DNA from: Candidatus Mycolicibacterium alkanivorans
GTDB lineage: Bacteria; Actinomycetota; Actinomycetes; Mycobacteriales; Mycobacteriaceae
Assembly (NCBI RefSeq): GCF_022760805.1
Contig: NZ_JAIVFL010000001.1
Coordinates: 3,162,001-3,226,000, forward strand
Reading direction: 5' to 3'
DNA length: 64,000 nt
Shown here: piece by piece, positions 17,533-25,910 of the stretch
Numbering within the stretch: the stretch's first letter is position 1
Layout of the letters: each line of letters begins with the position of its first letter
Position numbers and translations under genes: made by a program
The notes under the pieces: generated by a model
What the model was told of the DNA's origin: nothing
Database searches by the model: none
The model's input: only the letters and a program-made list of their open reading frames with translations

Positions 17533-18449
17533 GTGCCATCTTCCCCGACACTGCCCGCCGATACGAACACGACGCGCCACCAACGACTGTTGGCAGCCCT
17601 GCAGACAGTGCCCGACCCACGCGACCGGCGTGGGGTGCGTTACCCGTTGGCCGGGGTGCTTGCGCTCGCAGTCACCGCCACCATGGCCGGGTGCCGCTCG
17701 TTCGCGGCGATCGGTCAGTGGGCCGCAGAGACCGCAGCCGACAAGCTGGCCTCCTTCGGACTCCCCAGCGGTAGCGCTCCCGACGAGTCGACATTGAGGA
17801 AACTGTTCGCCCGCCTCGATGCCGACGCCCTCGACCGGGCGCTGGGCCTGTGGATGTGGACGCGGACCTTCACCGTTGATCGGCGCCGGGTGATTGCCTT
17901 GGACGGCAAGACGGTCCGAGGCGCGCGTACCCGCCCTGACGGTAAGGCGCCGCACCTCGTCGCCGCATTCGACCATGATGCCGGCGTCGTCCTCGGACAG
18001 GTCGCTGTCGATGTGAAAAGTAACGAAATCCCCGCCGCCCGAACACTATTGGGATCTCTCGAACTTGACGGCGCGGTGGTGACTCTCGATGCGATGCACA
18101 CCCAGACCGATACCGCTACAGCCATCACCGCAGCCGGCGGCGACTACGTGTTCACGGTGAAGGCGAACATGCCCACCCTGCACCACAAGCTCAACAAGCT
18201 GCCGTGGAAGGACATCCCCGCCCACACGGCCAGGGCCACCGACCGTGGCCGGCGGGTCACCCGCACAATCAAGGTCGCCGATGTTCCCGACTGGATCGAC
18301 TTTTCCGGCGCAGCCCAGGTCGCCCAACTTCGCCGCACCGTCACCGACAAAGAAACCAAAACCGTCGAGGTCGTCTACCTGATCACCTCCGCACGTCACA
18401 CCGCCGCGCCGCCGCAGCGACTCGCCACCTGGGTGCAAGGCCACTGGGG
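17533..18449 (+). pseudogene. ISAs1-family transposase, C-terminally truncated
   Basis: About 305 residues of an ISAs1-family transposase are present: HQRLLAALQTVPDPRDRRGV near the start, the first catalytic Asp in VIALDGKTVRGAR and the second in VVTLDAMHTQTDTA. The match stops at ATWVQGHWG, just before the conserved E-N-x-L-H-W block that carries the catalytic Glu. Beyond 18449 the frame runs into unrelated sequence from an IS1380-type element. Start chosen at GTG 17533. The enzyme cannot be active. The 193 bp before it contain only presumed element end sequence. Confidence 0.85.
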
Positions 18450-18559
18450 CACGAGGTGCCTCGGCTTTGCTTTCTGCTCGTCAACCAGACCCGGCGATCT
18501 TTCGCGCCAGTCCTGGCCAGAAACGCATGGGTGGTCTCGGCTGCTAGTGGCCCGCCGCG

Positions 18560-19505
18560 CCAGCCGGTTTTTGCCGAGCTCGGTCAGGAATGCGCGGCGG
18601 GAAACTTCAAGGGCGGCTATGGATTTCACCCGCTTACGGCGTGGTGCGACAATACCGGGGAGCTGCTGGCGGTCATCGCACGCAGCGGGAACGCGGGGTC
18701 GAACACGGCCGCCGATCACATCGCGATCATCGACGCCGCGATCGCCGCGGTACCCGCGCGGTGGCGGCGCAACCTGCTGGTCAGCATCGACGGCGCCGGA
18801 TCCAGCCACGCCGTGGTCGAGCACCTCACCGCGCTGAACGCCCGGCCGGGCTGGTCGGTGCAGTACTCGGTCGGATTCGACCTAGACGAGCGGGTCCGCA
18901 CCGCGATCGGGCAGACCCCCGAGCAGGTGTGGGAGGCCGCGCTCGACGCCGCCGGCAAGGCGCGCGGGGACGCGCAGGTCGCCGAGGTGACCGGGCTGCT
19001 GCGGCACAGTACCGGCGGCGATCGGCTCGACACCTGGCCGGACGGGATGCGGATCCTGGTGCGACGGGAGGAGATCGAGACCGGCGCGCAGCTATCGCTG
19101 TTCGAGCAGGCCAACGGCTACCGCTACCAGCCGCTGGCCACCGCCGCCGCCGGCGGGCAGGCCCAACGATTGGAGGCTCGACACCGGGTACACGCCCGCG
19201 TGGAGGGGTTCATCCGCTGCGGCAAAGCGACCGGCCTGGCCAAATGGCCATCCGGGTCGTTCGCGATCAACACCGCCTGGATCACCGCGGCCGCGATCGC
19301 GATCGACCTGCTGTGCTGGACGCGGCTGCTGCTGCTCGACGGCGCCCTCGCCAAGGCCGAGCCCGCCACCCTGCGCTACCGGCTGCTGCACGCCGCTGCC
19401 CGCCTCGTCTCCCATGCCCGCATGCTGATCCTCCGCATCCCCGAACCCTGGCCCTGGGCAGAAGATTTCGCCGACGCGTTCAACCGCGTCCGCGCTATCC
19501 CCTGA
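18560..19505 (+). pseudogene. IS1380-family transposase, N-terminally truncated
   Basis: The C-terminal two thirds of an IS1380-family transposase is open here: AAGNFKGGYGFHPLTAWC at its start, LLVSIDGAGSSHAVVEHL (second acidic site), the GRYRY-like GYRYQPLATAA region, and the ending PWPWAEDFADAFNRVRAIP. The N-terminal part with the first catalytic Asp is missing. It joins the truncated ISAs1 gene on its left across about 100 unassigned bases. Its 3' flank runs to about 19680 and ends in TGAAATTTCGAGG, a plausible IS1380 terminal repeat. Immediately after, a broken IS5 copy begins, so the IS1380 element probably inserted into that IS5 copy. Confidence 0.82.
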
Positions 19506-19680
19506 CCACAGCCACCTTGCCCGAGCAACCCAGGAAGGAGTACCCCCACCGGGAACGTGGAACCCGGCGCCACCGCACGACACGCGGCGCCGCCGCTTAT
19601 CCGCTACCCCAGAATCACGACCGAAACGGCCGAACCGCCGCCCGTCACGGGCCAACCCGGCCTACCGTGAAATTTCGAGG

Positions 19681-20116
19681 CCTGTGGTACTCGGGCGAGC
19701 ACAAGACCCAGGGCGGCAACGTGCAGATCCTCGCCGACCCGGCCGGGTTCCCGGTGTGGTCCAGCGAGGTCGAACCGGGCAGCGTGCATGACATCACCGC
19801 TGCCCGCGCACACTGTCTGGGCGCACTGTACGAGGCCGCCGCCGACGGGCTACCGACGTTGGCGGACAAGGGATATGAGGGCGCCGGGATCGGGGTGCAC
19901 AGCCCGGTCAAAGGCCGTGACCTCGATGTCGCCAATCGCAGCTACAACACGCTGCTGACCGCGATTCGGGCGATCGGGGAACGCGCCAATGCCGAACTCA
20001 AAGAACGCTGGCGGTGTCTTCGGCGAATCAGACGGTGCCCAACCAGAATTGGCCAGATTGTTGCTGCCGCAATCGTCCTATCAACTCTCCAGAGGGGAAA
20101 CTACTGAGAAAACCTC
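19681..20116 (+). pseudogene. IS5-like element, truncated second copy
   Basis: The last 143 or so residues of the same transposase as at 13459-14259 are present, starting at LWYSGEHKTQGGNVQIL and ending STLQRGNY. They are followed by the terminal repeat TGAGAAAACCTC at 20105-20116. Protein differences such as LADKGYEGAG versus LADKGYQGSG show that the two copies diverged. The 5' part of the element was lost at the junction with the IS1380 remnant. Its intact end sits inside a recombinase gene, which it interrupts. Confidence 0.88.
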
Positions 20117-20913
20117 AATATCACCCAGGCGCAGACCCACGATGTCGACGGGGCGCAGACCCGTCCTGGCCGCCAACAGCAGCAACGCCCGGTCGCGAAG
20201 CCCTTGCCCCGTGGTCGGATCCGGGAGTTGACCAGCTGCTCGATCCGATCAGCGGCCAGCACCGCCACCGACCTGCGACGCCGAGCGAACGTCGCTGGCA
20301 CCGCCGCGGACAGTCCCGCGCGGCAGCCGGCATCCTCCAAGAAGCGGCACAGCACCCGCAACGCCGACACCACGGTCCGCATACTCCCCGCCTGGTAGCG
20401 ACTGGCGAGAAACACCACCGCAGCCGATACGTCCGCGCGCGAGAGGCCCTCGATGGCGGACACACCACGCTCGGGCAGCCAGGCCAGCACCGTGCGGGAC
20501 ACCGTCGCATACAGCTCCCGCGTCGCCACCGCCAGCCTGCGATGATCGAGCCACGCCTCGAACTGCTCCTGAACCGGCCGGAACGCAACGTTCAGCACGT
20601 CATTGGGGTGCGACCGGCGCGACTGCCGCCACCGGTACGAACCCGTCACCGCCACCTCGGCCAGCACCAACGCCGACTTGCGTAGCAGCTTGCGTTTCCA
20701 ATCCTTGATCCGCCCCTGCCGGTGCTCCTCGGCCACGAACCGCAAGAACGACGCGACGACCTCGTCCGTGACCTGGTCCGCGCCTTCACGTGAACAGAAC
20801 GACTCGAACTGCGACCACGCCCACCGGTACTGCCACAACGTCGACGGCGCATGCCCCAGCCCAGCAACCACGTCGCCTGCCCGCCCGACCACCCCGCCCA
20901 CAGATCCACGCAT
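20117..20913 (-). pseudogene. Tyrosine recombinase, truncated and frameshifted
   Basis: The gene starts at an ATG at 20913 with a good AGGAG site and gives an N-terminal core-binding domain (APSTLWQYRWAWSQFESFCS) and the linker to the catalytic domain (TRELYATVSRTVLAWLPERG). Around 20215 the frame shifts: the catalytic start continues in another frame as TGQGLRDRALLLLAARTGLR, carrying the first catalytic Arg. The IS5 copy then cuts it off just after DIVGLRLGDIE. The HxxR box and Tyr are gone. It is a dead relative of actinobacterial phage and plasmid integrases. Confidence 0.83.
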
Positions 20914-21049
20914 TTGCTGCTCCTCTCGAGATACACGACAGAGACGAGCAGCGTAGGCACCCATCGTTATCCCGAGGAATCAGGACTACAGACGCCTTCG
21001 ACCTCCATCAACGCCGGACACTCCGGATAACCAAATCCTCGGGATAGTC

Positions 21050-21826
21050 GCACGGGTGGGCCACCTGGCCGGGTCGGTGAAAAATCCCCGGGCTTGCGAG
21101 TACTCCGTCCAACCCACACTGAACTGCGGATCGGCCGAATCAGCCTTGGGCACAATCGGTGTCATGTTGTCGGGGATCAACACCTTGAAGACACCGTCGA
21201 AGAATCGCCAGGCCGCCTCGCAGCCGGCGATGATCACCTCCAGGGTCTGGTTGAACGTCAGCCACACGAACATGTGCCGCGAGTAGACCGCGGTGAAGAT
21301 CAACGCGTGCACCACCCGGTTGCGCCCAGATTCGGGATCGAAGATCTTGCCCATCTTGCCGAAGTCGATCTGGCATTCCACCCCGGGTTCACCGTCGGCC
21401 ACCGGCACCGTGCCAACGCTGCCGCGACCCCGGTAGTCGGTGTGCTGCGTGCAGTACCGGTGCAGGGTCCGCTGCGGCACGATCATGCCGCGACGTGCCA
21501 GCAGGTCACCGATCTTGACCACTGTCAAGTCCTTGCCGACCCATTCGACGATCTGATCGTGGTTGGCGCGCAACAACTCCCATGCCGCACCGTGGCCATC
21601 CGGCCGGCCCGGACGCACCGCCTCGATCACCGCGCCGATCAGCTCGTCGGTGAGCTGGTCCAGATCACCGCCTCGGTCCAGCCCCGCCAACACCGCCGCA
21701 TTCGTATAGTCGCGTGCGGTCTTTGCGGTCCACCCCGGCCAATGAAGCCACCCGGCGCAAGCCGACCCCCGTCATCCACACCCGCAACAGCTCACGTACC
21801 TCGATCACCGAAACCTCCCGATACAT
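21050..21826 (-). pseudogene. IS21-family transposase IstA, frameshifted and truncated
   Basis: The gene starts at ATG 21826 behind an AAGGAGG site and reads MYREVSVIEVRELLRVWMTG up to GVDRK. An extra base near 21720 shifts the frame, after which IstA continues (NAAVLAGLDRGGDLDQLTDE). The catalytic region follows, with CQIDFGKMG (first Asp), AVYSRHMFVWLTF and VLIPDNMTPIVPKAD. It ends abruptly after FFTDPARW, losing the catalytic Glu region and all of istB. The 3' junction lies near an 11-bp inverted repeat (TATCCCGAGGA at 20969-20979 and its complement at 21036-21046). Confidence 0.85.
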
Positions 21827-22290
21827 TCAGCGGACCTCCTTCACATCGATCGACATGAAGTGATCCGACCCTGTAATCGAGCGACCACCGGCGCGACACG
21901 CTGGTGGTCCCATCACTGGCAAACGGGTGGTCCAATGAAGCTGGCTAAACCCTGGTCAAAGTGGTCCCATCACGGTGGCGGTCGACAGACCCCTGCCCAG
22001 TGCTTCGGCAGCCTCGAAGCGACGGCGAGGTTCGGCTGGGACACGTTTGGCGCCGGCCCAAGTCGCGACGGCACCACCAGCAGCGGCGCGGCGCCAGCGC
22101 GCGTTTGCGGTGCGCATGCGGTGGGATTGGGCGCCGGGGCGTGAAACTGCGAGCGGCAAATCCGCAGAACAGTTCGCGAAGCCGGCCATCGAACGCGTCG
22201 GCAGCGTCGAGCAGGCCGCTTGCCAGCCGTAACGAATTGCAACCCCATTCGTTGTACTCACGCCCAAATGAAGGAGCAAACAGACGAGAA
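21827..22290. other. IS21 left-end repeats and unassigned sequence
   Basis: From 21827 to about 21980 there are repeated TGGTCCCATCAC units (about 21904-21916 and 21961-21973, plus a weaker TGGTCCAATGAAG), the multiple terminal binding sites expected at an IS21 end. From there to 22290 I see no gene on either strand with a start site, conserved motif or plausible length. Confidence 0.6.
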
Positions 22291-23235
22291 TCAGCCCGAG
22301 CGTCGCTGTGCGGACACGCACACGGTCGGGGGCATTGAATCCTGTGCATCCTGCGGGATGCTGCGGCCGTAGCGAGCCATCAGCTCTGGGAACGTTGCCG
22401 CCGACACATCCCAACCGTGTTCACGCAGCCAGCGGTCCACGGGCGTGCGCTCCTCGGGGTACCAGAGGTCATCGAAGTCGGTGACCTCGGCGTTGACCAG
22501 CTTGGCGGCCGCGGCCCGCATGCGCTGCATGTCCTCGCGTTGCCTGCGAAGCTTGTCGGGATCAGTGAAACCTGCGCCGGGCACGTTGGAGGCGAGCCAA
22601 CTGCCCTCGGCGCTGAGGGAATGGATGCGTTCGAACAGCAGGTCCTGAGCTTGCGCCGGCAGGTAACGCACCAGCCCCTCGGCCGACCAGACGGCTGGTT
22701 GTGTCGCATCATAACCTGCCTCCCGCAACGCCTTTGGCCAGTCCTGGCGCAGGTCGATCGGCACATTGACGAGTCGCGCCGCCGGTTGCGCGCCGTGCTC
22801 GCGCAGCGTCTTCGACTTGAAATCCAGCACCTTGGGCTGGTCGAGTTCATAGACGACGGTGCCGTCGGGCCAAGGCAGCCGCCAGGTGCGCGCGTCGAGC
22901 CCGGCCGCCAGGATGATCACCTGGCGCACCCCGGAGTCGACCGCGTTCAGGAAGAACTCGTCGAAGAACGCGGTGCGCGTGGCCATGAAGTCGATCATCA
23001 GCTGGATCCGCGTTCGCACCGCGGGTTCCATCTCGATCGCCTCAGCCAGGAGCTTGGGATCGGAATAGATGCTCCAAATCCCCTCGCCCGCGGCATCGAC
23101 GAAGACGCGCGCGAAGGGGTCGCTGATGAGGGGATTCTCGCTCTCGGTCCCCGCGGCGCGCGCCGCGGCGACACCGAGTGCGGTCGCTCCGACGCTATGC
23201 GTGATATCCCAGGAGTCATTGTCAGTCCGCGACAT
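22291..23235 (-). CDS. Class I SAM-dependent methyltransferase (mycobacterial TIGR00027 type)
   Basis: The 314-residue protein belongs to the large mycobacterial family related to leucine carboxyl methyltransferases. It has the N-terminal [19 protein letters not shown] and [15 protein letters not shown] blocks, the SAM-binding motif [18 protein letters not shown], and [13 protein letters not shown] with its acidic ribose-binding residue. [20 protein letters not shown] and the C-terminal [10 protein letters not shown] follow. Members are putative O-methyltransferases of unknown, possibly polyketide or lipid, substrates. It is 39 bp downstream of the BtrH-like gene on the same strand, so the two probably form an operon. 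It looks intact. Confidence 0.9.
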   Translation of the reverse strand: MSRTDNDSWDITHSVGATALGVAAARAAGTESENPLISDPFARVFVDAAGEGIWSIYSDPKLLAEAIEMEPAVRTRIQLMIDFMATRTAFFDEFFLNAVDSGVRQVIILAAGLDARTWRLPWPDGTVVYELDQPKVLDFKSKTLREHGAQPAARLVNVPIDLRQDWPKALREAGYDATQPAVWSAEGLVRYLPAQAQDLLFERIHSLSAEGSWLASNVPGAGFTDPDKLRRQREDMQRMRAAAAKLVNAEVTDFDDLWYPEERTPVDRWLREHGWDVSAATFPELMARYGRSIPQDAQDSMPPTVCVSAQRRSG

Positions 23236-23274
23236 CGCATTCCCTTCCAGCCCGCAGGTCGATTAGTTAGTTGT

Positions 23275-24525
23275 CTACACCCTCGAAGGGGCGCCGTTGA
23301 TTGGGCGGCACGCGACACTGTCAGCGCACGGTCGCGCTCTCTGTGGTCCAACGTGCTCGACCCCCTGCGCCGTTGTATTTTCGGCTCTACTTACGTGATT
23401 GTGGATGACCTCCTGTGTGGTGTGGGAGTTCGAGGTTTTCAGGTGGGACTCGACGTCGATATCGACGGTGCCAACGGATCGACTGGCGTCCTCGAGGGCT
23501 TCGACGAGACGCATCTCGGCCTCCGGGATCATCGCGGCAACATCGGCCGCAGCTAGGCTTCGGCTCAGCAGCGATGTGCCGACATTGGTGGCTGCGGCCG
23601 CAAGCGCAGACCACGCCTTGGAAGCGTCTCTGGCCGCCGCCGCCGCCTCGGCGGTGGCGGCGTCATGTAGGAGGTCGGCGATGTCCTGGCAACCCTGTGC
23701 CTGCAACGTGCGAAACAGCCCACCCCCGGTGCCAGCCTTCTCGATGAACGCCCCGAGCCCGAACAATGCCGCGGTCAGTGCATCGTCGTCGAACAGTGTT
23801 GGCCAACAACGTAAGTCATCGGCGAAGTCCTGCACACCCTTCAAACCCGAGGATTCGACCTCAGCCGCCTCGACGCGCAGGGACGGCGCACCCACGGCGT
23901 CGCCGCGCATGAATGCTGCGCTCGCAGCCAGTGCGGCACCCGCAATGGGGCGAAGGTCGGGAACTCGGTCCGGCCAGTCGACTTGATACGTGGTGTGCCG
24001 GGTAGGCGTAGGGAACCCAACTGAGGACCGTGCTCGTCGCAGATCATCATAGGGAACCAGTTGGGTGGTGTCGCGGTCATTGTCGACGACATAGGCCACC
24101 CGTTGCTCGTCATCGTATCCGATGATGACGATGTCGTGGCGACTCATATGCAGCCGGACGCGCAGATAGGGAAGTTCGCCGATGTCAGCCCACACCATGA
24201 CCGGTCGACCCTTGTCGACTTCGTCGGTCACAAATGCCCATCCCGCGTCTGGGTCATCGGTCGATTGCACGACGAACTTTGCGCCAATCCGGGTGAGGTA
24301 GTCGTCCTCCAGGTCGTTTCCCCGCCCCACCAGGTAGGCCTGCGGAGACAACTGCGGAGAGCGGACGTAGGAGAAGTCCAAGGCGCCACCGAGGGCGAAG
24401 ACCAATCCTTCACTGGGTCCTCCTGTTCCCCAACCGAGTTCGGCCCATTCAGTGAGGTCGCGAAGCGCGCCCGAACCGCAATGCCCTCCGTTCCTATGCC
24501 GGTAGGGAATCTGCACCCTGGTCAT
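23275..24525 (-). CDS. BtrH N-terminal/DUF4872 protein, putative Cys-dependent acyltransferase
   Basis: The 416-residue protein opens with a BtrH-type domain: HRNGGHCGSGALRDL with Cys16, then PSEGLVFALGGALDFSYV, and SRHDIVIIGYDDE with His130 followed by VVDNDRDT. Cys, His and Asp are arranged as in the papain/C39-like fold. In butirosin synthesis BtrH moves an acyl group from a carrier protein to an amine; the family use elsewhere is unknown. The middle matches DUF4872. The last 60 or so residues are low-similarity and may be read-through. Translation starts at 24525 behind AAGGAGG. It precedes the methyltransferase gene on the same strand. Function here is inference. Confidence 0.8.
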   Translation of the reverse strand: MTRVQIPYRHRNGGHCGSGALRDLTEWAELGWGTGGPSEGLVFALGGALDFSYVRSPQLSPQAYLVGRGNDLEDDYLTRIGAKFVVQSTDDPDAGWAFVTDEVDKGRPVMVWADIGELPYLRVRLHMSRHDIVIIGYDDEQRVAYVVDNDRDTTQLVPYDDLRRARSSVGFPTPTRHTTYQVDWPDRVPDLRPIAGAALAASAAFMRGDAVGAPSLRVEAAEVESSGLKGVQDFADDLRCWPTLFDDDALTAALFGLGAFIEKAGTGGGLFRTLQAQGCQDIADLLHDAATAEAAAAARDASKAWSALAAAATNVGTSLLSRSLAAADVAAMIPEAEMRLVEALEDASRSVGTVDIDVESHLKTSNSHTTQEVIHNHVSRAENTTAQGVEHVGPQRARPCADSVACRPINGAPSRV

Positions 24526-24698
24526 CGCCGCCTCCTTGCGTATCCAATGGCAGAGCTGTTAAGCCTCGGAAGGACAATCCGTTTCGCCACGCGGGTTCCC
24601 CCGCGGATCGTAGGTGTGGAAACCGGGATCCGGTGCGGCGGGATCCAGGCTGGCCACCAGGATGTCCTTGGCCGTTCTCGTCGAAGGGTGGCTCTCGC

Positions 24699-25837
24699 TC
24701 AGAGGCCGATCCGCTTGGCGATAATCTCCTTCATGATCTCGGTGGTGCCGCCACCGATACCAAGGATGCGCGAGTCGCGATAGTGCCGCTCGACCTCGGT
24801 CTCGCGCAGGTAGCCCATGCCACCGTAGAGCTGCACGGCGGTGTCGACGGCGAGCGCACAGGCCTCCACAGACTGGTTCTTCGCCATCGCGACCATCCGC
24901 ACATCGGTGTCACCCGCGACGATGCGGTCCACGGCGGCGCGGGTGTAGGTACGGGCCACATCCACGGCCGTGGCCATGTCGACGATCTTGTGCCGCACCA
25001 CCTGCCGGGTGGACAGCGGCCGGCCGAAGGTTTCGCGCTGCTTCACCCACTCCAGCGTCAGGTCGAGGCAGCGCTGGGCCGTGGCATAGCACTGCACGGC
25101 GATGAAGGCACGCTCGACCTGGAACTGTTGCATGATCTGCAGGAAGCCGCTGCCCGCGGGGCCGACCAGGTTGGCCACCGGCACGCGCACGTCGGAGAAG
25201 CCGAGTTCGGCGGTGTCGGAGCACAGCCAGCCCATCTTCTTCAGGGTGCGCGAGACCGCGAAACCCGCGGTACCGCGCTCCACCACCAGCAGTGAGATTC
25301 CCGACGAGCCCGGGCCGCCGGTGCGCACGGCGGTGGTGACAAAATCGGCCCGGACCGCCGAGGTGATGAACAGCTTCGCGCCGTTGACCACGTACTGGTC
25401 GCCGTCGCGGCGTGCGGTGGTCCGGATGGCGGCGACGTCGGAACCGGTGTCGGGCTCGGTGATGCCGAGGCTGCCGATCTTCTCCCCGGCCAGTGTCGGC
25501 GCCACGAACTTGCGGATCTGCTCGGGATCGCCCTGCGCGGCCATGTGCGGCACGGCGATGTGGTGGGTGAGCAGGCTGGCCAGCACGCCCGACGAGCCGC
25601 CGGCCTCTATCACGGCTTCGGTGAGCAGCACCAAGTCGCGCAGGTCGCCGCCGGAGCCACCGACCTCTTCCGCGAAACCGATGCCCAGCAGGCCCGCGGC
25701 GGCTGCACGGCGGTGCAGCTCCCGGGGCAGCTCGCCGGCGTCTTCCCAGTCCTGCAGGTGGGGGACGAGACGCGCTCGGGCGTGATCCACGGGTCCGCTG
25801 CGGCCGACCCCACCTCGCGCTGATCCGGCTGAGTCAT
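24699..25837 (-). pseudogene. Acyl-CoA dehydrogenase with an N-terminal deletion and frameshift
   Basis: The main part is a normal acyl-CoA dehydrogenase: ELHRRAAAAGLLGIGFAEEV, the FAD/substrate segment SLGITEPDTGSDVAAI, the catalytic-base region, and LYGGMGYLRETEVERHYRDS near the C-terminus. The proper start MTQPDQREVGSAAADPWITP (ATG 25837) is in a different frame. At about 25775, after TPER, the helix usually reading like ALRELARSFVxREI is missing and the frame shifts into RLVPHLQDWEDAGELP. About a dozen residues seem lost. A GTG at 25790 could restart translation without the first helix, but has no clear ribosome-binding site. The enzyme is probably inactive or unstable. Confidence 0.75.
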
Positions 25838-25910
25838 GTGGGCGCTCCTGCTGTAACCGTTCGGGGAGGGGCGGCACGACCTGCCGCGCCGAACCCGTTG
25901 TCATCGGATG

